The notes: a model not told the origin generated them from the sequence alone. Numbered from the stretch's first letter, positions 14,649 to 23,240 are shown. The stretch: DNA of 64,000 nt from Leifsonia virtsii (GCF_030433675.1 NZ_JAROCB010000006.1:1-64000); one strand, 5' to 3'. Numbers and translations: made by a program.

Positions 14649-17420
14649 TTACTTCGTGGTCGTGCGCTTGGTGCGTCGAGTGACCGCGAAGAGCACGATC
14701 CCGGCGGCCAAGAGGATGCCGCCGAAGGCACTGCCGATCCACACGGCACCTGCCTCGTCAGAGCCGGTCTTGGCCAGTGCCGTGACGGTCGTGGTTTCCC
14801 CGTCGGCGCCGCACTTGCCCTGGTGGGTGATTTCACCGCGCGCGTTTCGGACGATCTCCACCCAGAAGAAGGTGCCCGCCTCGGTGAAGGTGTAGTCGTC
14901 GGACGTGTACTCGCCGGTGGCAGGCAGCGGCTGGGGCTTGCCGACCTTGACTTCGTTCGCGGCCGCGCACACCGGGGTGGATCCTTGCTGCTTGTAGACA
15001 GCGAACTCGATGGTGGCGTCCTTCGGGATCACGCCCGTCACCACCGCGGTGTCATGACCCTTCTGGCCGATGCTGAGCAGCGGCGTGGCCTTGGTAACGA
15101 CGTCGTCCTCGGCGACGACCGTCTTCTCCTTCTGGTCGCCGCACTCCCCCGTGTTGATGACGGTGCCGTCACCCGTGCGGAAGGTGGCCACCCAGTAGTA
15201 GACGCCGACCTTCTTGAAGATCACATCGGCGGACGGGAACCGTCCCGCCTGGTCGACGGGGACCGGCTTGTTGTAGAAGTACGCCGGGTCGCGCTCGATC
15301 GGTGCGTCGGGAGTCGCCGTCGGCGTCGGTGTTCCGGCGGCCGCCGCGTTCGGGGCAACGGGCTGGTCGGACTCAGGGATGTATCCGGTGTTGAACACCT
15401 CGTTGTCCGCCTCGCACACCGGCTGGTCGCCGAGGTCGTGCTGCAGGTAGGCGGCGAAAGTCACCGTGTTCGGGCAGCTCGTTGCACCGTCAGCGGGCTG
15501 GGTGGTGCCGCAGTAGGAGGCGGGGATCTGGCCGTCGACGATGGCGGTGTCGTTCGTCTCGTCGCCGAGCGCGACCGAAGCGATCGCCTCCGTCGACACT
15601 GTGGGCGGGGAGACCTTGGTGACCTCACCCTTGGTCGCCCACCCGTCGGTCCAGTCCGCGAAGTACCCGGCTCCAGGGCCGTCCTGGATGATCGTCCACA
15701 CGTTCACCAGGTAGCCGGCAGCAGTCGGCGGAGCGGTGATCTCGTCGGAGTGGTAGTCACCAGGTGCGGTCACCGTGACGTCGGTCGTGTGGAATAGCTT
15801 CGCGTCGGCCGGGATGCTGTCACCAGGAGTGGGAGCGGTGTCGCCTTCCACCCAGTACGTCTTGTTCTGGAAGTGCGCAGGAATGGGTGCGCCGCCGATG
15901 GTCGGCCACGGTCCCTGGTCGAGCGAGACGGTCAGAGTGTCCGAGGCGGCATGCCCGAACCCGATCTCGTCCGCGGCCGCCGTCGAGACGCCGGAGAGCT
16001 TGGCGGCGACGACGTGCGCTTCCGCCTGTAGGCCGAACTGATCAGCCCAACGGTATCCGTCCGGCATGAACAGCTGTGCTCCGACGGAGGAGTCGGTGGC
16101 GTCGATGTCCCACACCCACTGGTAGAAACCGGGTGCGTGGTTGGCTGCGAGCACGGAGGGTGCCGTGTACGTACCCGGGCCGTTGAGTGTCACCGTGGCG
16201 GTTCCGGCGACGGATGCCCCGGCCGGCACGGTCGCGGACGGGGTCGGCTGGTCGGCGAACGGGCCATAGAGCGTGCCCTTGGCGACGACGGGAATGTAGC
16301 GACCCGACGTCGTCTGCCGCCAGGGCTGCGAACCGGTGGCGACGTCGGCCTGCAGCGTGTCGGTGAAGCTGCTGCCCTCGTCGACGAACCGGCTCTGCAC
16401 AGAGGTCGTGACGACGGGAGAGAACAGCGTCGAACGCTCGACCGGGTCGCTGGCGGTGATGGTGTAGTTGCCGCGCTGCGGGGTCGTCGTGCCGGCCTTG
16501 ATGACGCGCTGCTGGCCGCCGGTGTAGTAGATCGTGACGTTGCCGTCGTAGGTCCACCCGGCGGGCGCGTTGACGTTGCCCGTGGCGCTGATCTTGTAGA
16601 ACGGGGTGCCGTCAGTCGGGACACCCTTCACCGGGTAGGTCCCGTTGCCGACGCCGTTCTTGGCGCTGCTTCCGGAATCGGTGAAGATGCCGTTGCTCAG
16701 CTGCAGGTTGACGGTGGCTCCGGCCGGGAGGTTCACCACGCGCAGCGAACCGGTGTAGTTGTTGTTGTCGACGCTGAAGCTCATGGAGCCGGTGAAGGCG
16801 GGAACGTTCTGGCGCTGGTTGTACTGGGTCTCTGTCTGGTCCCAGATGTAGTTGAACGCGCCGAGCACCGCCTGGTTGCCGTCGATGTAGTGGACGCCGG
16901 TGTTGTAGCCCTGGCCGTTGTAGTGGGCCCAGGTGGACGTGTACGCGTAGACGTAGGCGTTCACCGCGGCCGCCTGGGTGGCGTCGGCGGTCTGACCCCA
17001 CGTGGTGAGCGCGTAGTTGAGCCGCTGCAGCACGGAACTGCTCAGCGCGTCGCCCATCTCGGTAGTCAGCGCGCCGACGAGGGAAGCTCCCCCGGTCGCG
17101 CCGCTGGGCCAGTCAGCGGAGGAGTCCATGCAGTAAGCGCGAGAGCCGTCGGGGACGACGTAGTTGCCCAGGTAGCCGCCCTCCGGTGTGATCCCGCTAT
17201 AGCCGGCACCGGTGGACGCTGCCTCCGCAGGAGCGAGCGTTCCCATACCGATAGCGCCGACGACGGCGAACGCGCCCACGCTAAGGGCGAACCGCTGCAG
17301 TCGCTTCATCATCGGCGACTTGCGGTGACGTCGACGGGGAAGCGGCGCGTGCTTACCGGCCGTGCGTGTCAGAGCGGCGCGGATCCCACGCCCCTTCGGA
17401 TGTTCGTTCGCGGATTGCAT
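14649..17420 (-). CDS. thioester-domain-like surface adhesin with LAKTG sortase anchor
   Basis: 923 residues. A long N-terminal region ends in a signal peptide (ALSVGAFAVVGAIGMG, cleavage near PAEAAS). The first mature domain has YCMDSSADWPSGA and, ~60 residues on, NYALTTWGQTADATQAAAV, which resembles thioester domains of Gram-positive adhesins with a Cys-Gln crosslink (possible partners C in YCMD and Q in GQT/TQA). Several all-beta repeats follow, then LAKTGSDEAG, a hydrophobic helix and an RRTKR tail. LAxTG is the motif of class E sortases of high-GC Gram-positives; no sortase gene is in the window. The ATG at 17420 has AGGAGAGGA upstream; an in-frame ATG at 17312 is possible. Confidence 0.75.
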   Translation of the reverse strand: MQSANEHPKGRGIRAALTRTAGKHAPLPRRRHRKSPMMKRLQRFALSVGAFAVVGAIGMGTLAPAEAASTGAGYSGITPEGGYLGNYVVPDGSRAYCMDSSADWPSGATGGASLVGALTTEMGDALSSSVLQRLNYALTTWGQTADATQAAAVNAYVYAYTSTWAHYNGQGYNTGVHYIDGNQAVLGAFNYIWDQTETQYNQRQNVPAFTGSMSFSVDNNNYTGSLRVVNLPAGATVNLQLSNGIFTDSGSSAKNGVGNGTYPVKGVPTDGTPFYKISATGNVNAPAGWTYDGNVTIYYTGGQQRVIKAGTTTPQRGNYTITASDPVERSTLFSPVVTTSVQSRFVDEGSSFTDTLQADVATGSQPWRQTTSGRYIPVVAKGTLYGPFADQPTPSATVPAGASVAGTATVTLNGPGTYTAPSVLAANHAPGFYQWVWDIDATDSSVGAQLFMPDGYRWADQFGLQAEAHVVAAKLSGVSTAAADEIGFGHAASDTLTVSLDQGPWPTIGGAPIPAHFQNKTYWVEGDTAPTPGDSIPADAKLFHTTDVTVTAPGDYHSDEITAPPTAAGYLVNVWTIIQDGPGAGYFADWTDGWATKGEVTKVSPPTVSTEAIASVALGDETNDTAIVDGQIPASYCGTTQPADGATSCPNTVTFAAYLQHDLGDQPVCEADNEVFNTGYIPESDQPVAPNAAAAGTPTPTATPDAPIERDPAYFYNKPVPVDQAGRFPSADVIFKKVGVYYWVATFRTGDGTVINTGECGDQKEKTVVAEDDVVTKATPLLSIGQKGHDTAVVTGVIPKDATIEFAVYKQQGSTPVCAAANEVKVGKPQPLPATGEYTSDDYTFTEAGTFFWVEIVRNARGEITHQGKCGADGETTTVTALAKTGSDEAGAVWIGSAFGGILLAAGIVLFAVTRRTKRTTTK

Positions 17421-17532
17421 GCTGCGACTGGTCCTCTCCTGCCGCGGAAATCCGCGGCGGTCAGGGCCGGAGCGGGTTCATCCGGCCTTCACTACCTAGA
17501 GGGTCCAAGCGCGCAGTGAGCTTCGGTCAGCC

Positions 17533-18375
17533 TCAGAGTGCGAAGTCGGCGACGCCGGCAAGCACGGACTCTTGACGTACCCGACCCTGGAAGACGCGTA
17601 GGGCGCTGAGGTGGGTCTCGGACTTGCGCGGGTTGAAGTCCCGGTCCGTCAGGAAGGCGTATAGCAAGGAGGTCTCCTGCGGGTTCGGTCGCCCGCCCCA
17701 GCTGATGTTCGCCACTGCGCGGAGCTCGACTGTGCTGACCGGTGAGAACAGCTCTGCCGCCTCGGCGATGCGCTCGCCCTCGTGACCTTGTCGCGTCGAC
17801 GGGTTGTCCGCCATCCAGCCCACGACGTCGGGCAAGTGCTTGGCCAGCTTGGCGGGTGTGCGCGGTTCGAGGGTCGCGACGGTCAGATCAACGGCTTCGT
17901 CGATGGTCGCACCCTCGCGCGTGCCGTATGACGCCGGGTCCGGGAAGCTGGAGTGGGGAATGCGCAGCTCAGGGTTTTCCAGCCAATCGAACTGGGGGCG
18001 TTGGGAGATCTTCCGTCCGGTGGGGTGAATCTCGCGGTCAACTGCCACGCGTTGGCGCAATCGCGGGCGCCCGGTCTCAATGCCGATCCATTCGCGCACC
18101 AGCGAGGCGGCGTAAGCGAACGGGGACGCGGCGTTCTCGACGAGCGCCCGGCACTGCTCGGGGCTCGTCGCGAAGGAGACGAGGATCAGATTGACCAGAT
18201 CGTCCTCGTCCCGTGCCTGGTAGGGGTGGCCGAGCTTCTGGGCGAGGTTGATCGCGTTAGGGATCAGGTGTCGTCGGATGTGGTCGAGGAAGTCGATCAG
18301 CTGGGCCGAGTTCAAGAATGCGGTCGGGTTCTCCCCCAACGCGGCGACGGCCGCTCGGAACGCGTCCGGGTTCAT
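17533..18375 (-). CDS. hypothetical protein
   Basis: 280 residues; ATG 18375 overlaps the previous stop (ATGA), so the two are coupled. It is soluble and mostly helical (FLNSAQLIDFLDHIRRHLIPNAINLAQKLG), with a mixed middle (RKISQRPQFDWLENPELRIP) and a C-terminus ending SVLAGVADFAL. No membrane segment, signal peptide or catalytic motif is visible. It is the second gene of the minus-strand operon leading into the adhesin and pilus genes, 112 bp before the adhesin. Not recognised. Confidence 0.55.
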   Translation of the reverse strand: MNPDAFRAAVAALGENPTAFLNSAQLIDFLDHIRRHLIPNAINLAQKLGHPYQARDEDDLVNLILVSFATSPEQCRALVENAASPFAYAASLVREWIGIETGRPRLRQRVAVDREIHPTGRKISQRPQFDWLENPELRIPHSSFPDPASYGTREGATIDEAVDLTVATLEPRTPAKLAKHLPDVVGWMADNPSTRQGHEGERIAEAAELFSPVSTVELRAVANISWGGRPNPQETSLLYAFLTDRDFNPRKSETHLSALRVFQGRVRQESVLAGVADFAL

Positions 18376-18893
18376 GACGCCAGCGCGGTGGGGCGACCGC
18401 TGACAAGCTCGCTGATCATGTCGACCTTGGCCAGCACGTCGTAGGCCACGGCGACTGCGGCGCGGAAGTCTTCGACGCTGGTGGGATCGGCTTTGATCGC
18501 GGCCGCGACGTCGTGAACGTCGACGCCTTTGTAGGTGCTTCCGCACTTGAGAATCGGGTCGAGGACACGATTGACCAGCAGCGTCGCGCGCCGGTCCAGC
18601 ACGGCTGGCTCGGGAACCACAGCCTTGGAGTAGACGTCGCGCGCGCGCCTCATAGCACGCTCCCCGTTTAGGGGATCGTCAAGGTTCGGTAGTTCCGACA
18701 GAATCTTTGTGCGCTCTGTAGCGCTTACACGGGGGTCATCAGCCCACGCGTGCACCTGTCGATGGCGAGGAGAAATCTCCTCTACGTCGCCGATCTCACG
18801 AGGATCGGCGGACAGGCTGAAACCGTCAATGTCCGTAAATAGGTCCGGCTGATGTCCCCTCACGGGGACGATAATAGCTGGAGCTGGGGACAT
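18372..18893 (-). CDS. hypothetical protein, first gene of the minus-strand operon
   Basis: 173 residues, soluble and helical (AMRRARDVYSKAVVPEPAVL, VEDFRAAVAVAYDVLAKVDM). No known motif. Start ATG 18893 lies 56 bp from the divergent XRE regulator start at 18950 and has no clear ribosome-binding site. The shared intergenic repeat at 18903-18933 suggests that the XRE protein also controls this gene, and perhaps the pilus operon behind it. Confidence 0.5.
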   Translation of the reverse strand: MSPAPAIIVPVRGHQPDLFTDIDGFSLSADPREIGDVEEISPRHRQVHAWADDPRVSATERTKILSELPNLDDPLNGERAMRRARDVYSKAVVPEPAVLDRRATLLVNRVLDPILKCGSTYKGVDVHDVAAAIKADPTSVEDFRAAVAVAYDVLAKVDMISELVSGRPTALAS

Positions 18894-18902
18894 TTGGACG
18901 CC

Positions 18903-18943
18903 AATAGGGACTTTCTGCCGGTTAGGCCCTATTTCGGTACCCT
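18903..18943 (+). promoter_or_regulatory. divergent promoter with inverted repeat, candidate XRE operator
   Basis: AATAGGG (18903-18909) and CCCTATT (18927-18933) are a perfect inverted repeat with 24-bp centre spacing. TACCCT (18938-18943) lies exactly 6 nt before the ATG at 18950, indicating a leaderless transcript. The repeat sits where it could block both divergent promoters. Confidence 0.5.
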
Positions 18944-18949
18944 CCAGGG

Positions 18950-19609
18950 ATGGGCAGAGGGAGCGCCGCGCCGTCGACAGAGTTCTCGATGCGTGTTGTC
19001 TCCAACATCGAGCACCGACGCCAGGAAGTGGGCAAGACCCACCAGCAGTTGTTCACCGACGCCGGCCTCAGCAAGAACTACTACTGGAAGCGGCTCAATC
19101 ATGAGCTCACTTTCACCACGAACGACATCGACGCTCTCGCCCGCGTGCTGGGCGTCGAGCCCGAGGACCTCACCTCCAAGAGGATGGTCGGCAACCGAGC
19201 GCTGCGGCTCAGTGGTCCGGAACTCGCCCGGCGCGTTCGGCTGCTCGCAGAGGCGCCCACAGCCCATGGCGACGAATTTCGTATCTCCGACCTCGTGGAC
19301 TTCCTCCGCTCGCAAGAAATTGAATTCACTCCCGAGCGTTGGGCCTCCCTGAGCGAGGAGACCGCCTCCGTGACGAGCCAAAGCGAGAAACTACTGGTCG
19401 AGATAGCGGCGTTCTTTGACGTCGATAGGGTCTATCTCACGAATTTCGCGCAGGAAGACGTCACCGAGCACGTCGAGGCACAGCTCGTCCTCCGCAGAAC
19501 GCTGAAACAGATCGGAGGCGCGACCGTCTCGGCGCGCGCGCTTGGCAATGTTCCCGCCAGCGCACTCCTTCAGATAGCGAAAGACATTTCAGCCACAGAC
19601 CAGAAGTAG
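18950..19609 (+). CDS. XRE-family regulator
   Basis: 219 residues. Residues ~13-75 form a helix-turn-helix domain (NIEHRRQEVGKTHQQLFTDA, then LSKNYYWKRLNHELTFTTND, IDALARVLGV). The C-terminal part has a second regulator-like helical region (ISDLVDFLRSQEIEFTPERW, then KLLVEIAAFFDVDRVYLTNF). The ATG at 18950 is probably leaderless. It is followed 8 bp later by an ImmA/IrrE protease gene, the classical repressor-plus-protease pair, in which the protease removes the repressor on a signal. Inferred target: its own promoter and possibly the divergent operon. Confidence 0.75.
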   Translation: MGRGSAAPSTEFSMRVVSNIEHRRQEVGKTHQQLFTDAGLSKNYYWKRLNHELTFTTNDIDALARVLGVEPEDLTSKRMVGNRALRLSGPELARRVRLLAEAPTAHGDEFRISDLVDFLRSQEIEFTPERWASLSEETASVTSQSEKLLVEIAAFFDVDRVYLTNFAQEDVTEHVEAQLVLRRTLKQIGGATVSARALGNVPASALLQIAKDISATDQK

Positions 19610-19617
19610 AGCCATCA

Positions 19618-20139
19618 ATGAGCGTCAATTCGGGGACGCCCCATGGTCGAACGCCTGCAGACATCGCGAAGAACGCACAGCGGAAGTTCGACAGCCTCAA
19701 TCTCAACACCACTACCTCCACCCTCGTCGACATCGTTGGCCTCGTCGTCGATCGACTTGGCAAACCGATCGCGATCGAGCCCATCGGCGACAAGAGCTGG
19801 GCAACGGTCACCGGCCTCTGGGTCGATACCGCCGAACGGCATCGCATCCTCATCCGCAAGACGGACACCCCGCTGTATCAGACGCACGTCGTTCTGCACG
19901 AGCTTGCACACATCCTGTTCGAGCACCCAGGATGCAAGACCGCCCGAGCCACCGCTCCGGGCGTGCCGATCGACGCGACCTCGGCCGAGGTCCGAGCCCG
20001 CAAAGTGATCGCCTCCAGCTCCAGCGAAAGCGCGGTCTCAGACGCCGTACTCGAGGGAGAAGCAGAACATCTCGCCTTCCTCCTGTCACGGGTCCTTCTG
20101 CGGCCCAAGAACGACTCCGACGAGCGGGTTTTCGGCTGA
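19618..20139 (+). CDS. ImmA/IrrE-type metallopeptidase
   Basis: 173 residues. The zinc-binding HExxH motif is seen in VVLHELAHILFEH (~97-109), with a downstream acidic residue in VLEGEAEHLAFLLS as likely third ligand. N-terminal helices (DIAKNAQRKFDSLNL) resemble ImmA-type proteins. Known: such proteases cleave or inactivate the partner repressor (ImmA-ImmR of ICEBs1, IrrE-DdrO). It overlaps the next gene by one base (TGATG), so translation is coupled. Confidence 0.8.
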   Translation: MSVNSGTPHGRTPADIAKNAQRKFDSLNLNTTTSTLVDIVGLVVDRLGKPIAIEPIGDKSWATVTGLWVDTAERHRILIRKTDTPLYQTHVVLHELAHILFEHPGCKTARATAPGVPIDATSAEVRARKVIASSSSESAVSDAVLEGEAEHLAFLLSRVLLRPKNDSDERVFG

Positions 20140-21104
20140 TGCACGAACTGAAAACAGTCGCGACCATCATCCTCGCTGCAGTCTTCGTGCTCCGCACTGC
20201 CTCAGCGATCCGCGAGCCGCGCAGCCGACTGTCCTGGCTCGCCTCCGGCGTCGGAACCCTCGCGCTGCTCACCCTCGGCACCGTCATCCCTCAGCGCACC
20301 ATCGACGGGTGGCTGGGCGGCGAGAACTGGATCAACCTCGCCCAGAACGTCCTTTGCACCGTCGCCTTCTGGCTGGTCACTCAGGCGGCAATCTCCCAAG
20401 ACGGTCAGCGCCGGCGACTGCGCTGGTGGCCGCTCGTGCTTGCGTTGATCGCCTTCATCATCCCGTTCCTCTTCATCACCGAACGTGGCGCGACGGACTC
20501 GAGCTTCATTCCTCATCACACCGGTCAGACGGCGATGTGGCTCTACGCGTCGATCTACATGGCAACGATCGCCGCGATCTCGTTCGAGCTGCTTCGAGGG
20601 GTGGCGACCCGACCCGCTCGCGCCTACTGGTTCTTCCGAGTCGGCGCAGCTCTCGTCATCCTGGCCAGCGTCGACGAGATCGTCTATCTGACGCTCGCGC
20701 GCTTCCAGATGGCATCGCTCGCAGTGATCCTGCTCCTCAACAAGGCCTTCGACCCGTTCTTCTACATCGGAGTCATCCTGATCGTCGTAGGAATCGCGTC
20801 ATTCACCGCTGCCCGGTCCGTGCGAGCGCTGCGGCTTCAAGTAAAGCTGTTCCTGCTGGGGCGCATACTGGCACGTCGTGGACTTCAAAGCCCTCGCTCT
20901 GTCCCCTCCACCGACACCTTGGGAAGGGTCTACGACCACGTGATCACGATCCGTGATCTGGAGACCATGGACGAGATCACGCTCAGCCGGACGGAAGTGA
21001 TGCTCGTGGATGGTTCCGAACGCCTCGTGGCGAGCAGCCTGCACAACGCGCCCCGCGAGTCGATGGTCGAGTCCCTCACGATCACGAACGGAGCTCCGGC
21101 ATGA
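20139..21104 (+). CDS. multi-spanning membrane protein, MAB_1171c-like
   Basis: 321 residues. About seven hydrophobic helices occupy the first ~230 residues (TVATIILAAVFVL, LALLTLGTVI, PLVLALIAFIIPFLFI and others), then a cytoplasmic C-terminus (RALRLQVKLFLLGRILARRG) of ~90 residues. The family pattern and its place directly behind an XRE/ImmA pair match the so-called MAB_1171c family of putative transporters in actinobacteria, whose function is unknown. ATG 20139 is set by the TGATG junction; the longer frame to 19932 is antisense-like noise. It could be a sensor rather than a transporter. Confidence 0.65.
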   Translation: MHELKTVATIILAAVFVLRTASAIREPRSRLSWLASGVGTLALLTLGTVIPQRTIDGWLGGENWINLAQNVLCTVAFWLVTQAAISQDGQRRRLRWWPLVLALIAFIIPFLFITERGATDSSFIPHHTGQTAMWLYASIYMATIAAISFELLRGVATRPARAYWFFRVGAALVILASVDEIVYLTLARFQMASLAVILLLNKAFDPFFYIGVILIVVGIASFTAARSVRALRLQVKLFLLGRILARRGLQSPRSVPSTDTLGRVYDHVITIRDLETMDEITLSRTEVMLVDGSERLVASSLHNAPRESMVESLTITNGAPA

Positions 21105-22240
21105 CGTGGATCCTCATCGCCGTCGTCGCGATCATCATCCTGGTCGCCGTAGCCACCGTTGGTCTGGCCGTTCTCCTGGCACGCCGAGTCGTGATGCCGC
21201 GGGCAGCCAAGCTCACCACCATCCGTGGCGTCGACCTCGACGCCGGAACCATCACCCTCGAGGCGGATCGTAAGACCTCGCACGCTGGAAAATTCGGGCT
21301 CTGGACTGACGGCGACGGTCACGCTTTGGTCGGCGACGTCGTTCGTCAAGACGAGGCTGACGGGAGCGTGACCCGTCAGCTGCTCGAAATCGACGGGGAG
21401 GGCCTTTCACAGGCCGCCCAGGGCCGATGGACTGGGCACGTCCTCCGCTCGCCCGCCGTCCTAGGTCGCAACGATCGCGAGGTCCTCATCCCCGTCGATG
21501 GCGGTACCGCGCCCGCCTGGCTCATCGAGCCGGAAGGAACGCCGTCGACGACCTGGGCGATTCACATCCACGGCGTGCGAACGACGCGAATTACCGCCCT
21601 CCGCACGGTGCCGGCAGCAGACCAGCTCGGCATGACCTCACTCGTCGTTTCCTTCCGCAGCGACACGGAGGGGCCGGATGTGGCCAACGGGGCATCCATG
21701 CTCGGCACCACCGAGTGGCCTGACGTCGACGCAGCCATCACGTACGCGCTCGAGCAAGGGGCGGAACGCGTCATCCTCTTCGCCTGGTCCATGGGCGCCA
21801 GCATCGCGCTGCTTCTGACTGAGCGATCCCAGCATCGAGCAGCGATCACCGGCCTAGTGCTCGTCGCACCATCCACCGACTGGCGAGCCGTCATCCGCCA
21901 CGGGGCACGCAAGGCACACCTGCCTCGATTCCTCGCCTCAGCTGCCGCAGCAGCCCTGGGGGGACGCCTCAGCAGCCGAATCGTCGGCCTCCCCTCCCCC
22001 ATCGACCTCGACGCCCTCGACTGGACACGCAGCACCCGCCTGCAAAAGCCCACGCTCGTCATCCACTCCGACGGTGACACTGAGATCCCCGTGAGCCTCA
22101 GTCGGGCATTCGCGGCCGCCAACCCGCGGCAGGTCACTCTGGTCGAAATCAACGGCGCAGAGCACGCATGGGAGTACAACCTCAACCCCGAGCTGTTCAA
22201 CTCGACTATCACCGGGTGGGTCCACTCCACGACACGCTAA
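21101..22240 (+). CDS. membrane-anchored alpha/beta hydrolase
   Basis: 379 residues; ATGA overlap with the previous gene. One N-terminal helix (WILIAVVAIIILVAVATVG) anchors it. A serine-hydrolase core follows: oxyanion region AIHIHGVRTTR, nucleophile elbow FAWSMGASIA, acid HSDGDTEIPVS and His in GAEHAWEY, giving a full Ser-Asp-His triad. The substrate is unknown. As last gene of the XRE-ImmA-membrane-hydrolase operon it may be the effector of the module. Confidence 0.75.
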   Translation: MTWILIAVVAIIILVAVATVGLAVLLARRVVMPRAAKLTTIRGVDLDAGTITLEADRKTSHAGKFGLWTDGDGHALVGDVVRQDEADGSVTRQLLEIDGEGLSQAAQGRWTGHVLRSPAVLGRNDREVLIPVDGGTAPAWLIEPEGTPSTTWAIHIHGVRTTRITALRTVPAADQLGMTSLVVSFRSDTEGPDVANGASMLGTTEWPDVDAAITYALEQGAERVILFAWSMGASIALLLTERSQHRAAITGLVLVAPSTDWRAVIRHGARKAHLPRFLASAAAAALGGRLSSRIVGLPSPIDLDALDWTRSTRLQKPTLVIHSDGDTEIPVSLSRAFAAANPRQVTLVEINGAEHAWEYNLNPELFNSTITGWVHSTTR

Positions 22241-22252
22241 CGGGGGTCGTGA

Positions 22253-22287
22253 ATAGAGACAGTGGCAGTCTCTATATCCGGTAATGT
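22253..22287 (+). promoter_or_regulatory. operator-like inverted repeat and leaderless promoter
   Basis: ATAGAGAC (22253-22260) and GTCTCTAT (22268-22275) form a perfect inverted repeat just before TAATGT (22282-22287), which is 7 nt from the ATG at 22295. This looks like an operator at the -35/-10 region, perhaps autoregulatory for the small basic protein it precedes. Confidence 0.5.
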
Positions 22288-22294
22288 GCTCACC

Positions 22295-22645
22295 ATGCAT
22301 AACTCCGGAGCTAGAGAAACGCCGGATTCCGCCGTCTCCGCCAACACGCCCGCGAGCCTGCCGTTAACAACGGAGTTAACTCGGGATACTCGTCGCATGA
22401 CCCAGGTAGCGAACACACCGCGCAAGCGTAACCGTGGGCGCGCAGGCGAAAAGCGCGTACGCCGCGAAGCCTTCCTTTCCGAAGACTTCAACGAGGACCT
22501 GAACGACGCGCTGGAAGCCTCTGGCGGAGTTTCGTTCGCCCTCTATGTCCAGGGTGTGCTCAACAGCCTCCGCGACGCTGACGGCAAGCTCCCTGTGGTC
22601 AACATGACCCTCGACAGCCAGGAGGCCCATAAGGCAGTCGCTTAA
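22295..22645 (+). CDS. small basic protein, possible ribbon-helix-helix regulator
   Basis: 116 residues. A Ser/Thr-rich N-terminus is followed by a basic patch (RKRNRGRAGEKRVRREAFL) and a short helical C-terminus (FNEDLNDALEASGG, FALYVQGVLNSLRDADG), a layout seen in plasmid copy-control or partition proteins. ATG 22295 is likely leaderless; an in-frame ATG at 22397 is possible. It lies 0.6 kb upstream of the putative rep gene and may regulate it. Family not firmly recognised. Confidence 0.5.
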   Translation: MHNSGARETPDSAVSANTPASLPLTTELTRDTRRMTQVANTPRKRNRGRAGEKRVRREAFLSEDFNEDLNDALEASGGVSFALYVQGVLNSLRDADGKLPVVNMTLDSQEAHKAVA

Positions 22646-22652
22646 CGAGAAA

Positions 22653-22672
22653 GGGCCGCCTCACGGCGGCCC
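22653..22672 (+). terminator. hairpin after the small basic protein gene
   Basis: GGGCCGCC and GGCGGCCC form an 8-bp stem with a TCAC loop, 8 bp after the stop; a weak T stretch (TTTTC) follows about 8 bp later. Confidence 0.6.
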
Positions 22673-23240
22673 GTCCCAGGTTTTCACTCTGGAGCTCAAA
22701 CCCATCCTCGCCAAAGTTTCGGCTTGAGCTTCTTCCCAAATAAATCCGGATCGGCCCGGAGGCTTTTCCGTACCCTCTGAGAGGAGTTGGCAGCATCGTA
22801 ACCCAGATTTCGGGTTCCTGCACGTGCGCACGCGATCCGCGTGTCGGCGTGTCGGCCACAAAGCGCTCCGTTGCCCGTCTCGTCGACGTCGAGCTCCAGC
22901 TGTCCCTCTCCCCCGTTTCTTCCCCGTCCCGAGTTGCCACGACGTTGTGCGCGGCCGCTGACGGGTCACGTCCTGCACGCTCGGTCGACCTGGTCGACGG
23001 CGCGTGCGCGCAGCTCCTCACGGTGAGGAGGACGGTCCACCTGATCTAGCGCAGAGACCGCGGCCGGCGCCAGACGCCCGCCCTCACCCGTACGGGTCGG
23101 ACCGCATCGCGGCTCCGGCACATCGCATCGAAGGAACGCCGAGTCACAGTCGGCGATTTTGGTGCGCCCGAAAACAGAGCCGAGCACATACCGGCAGCTT
23201 TGCTGCGCCCATTTTCTGGCCGTGGAGGTCACCAGAAGCC
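22673..23240. other. 568-bp non-coding stretch upstream of rep
   Basis: No convincing gene on either strand. It contains a slightly AT-richer patch (~22715-22760), a 7-bp inverted repeat AGCTCAA/TTGAGCT (~22692-22730) and several TCGAC-containing repeats (~22875-22995). Its place directly before a putative replication gene makes it a candidate for the origin or rep leader, but no clear iteron series is visible. Confidence 0.3.
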
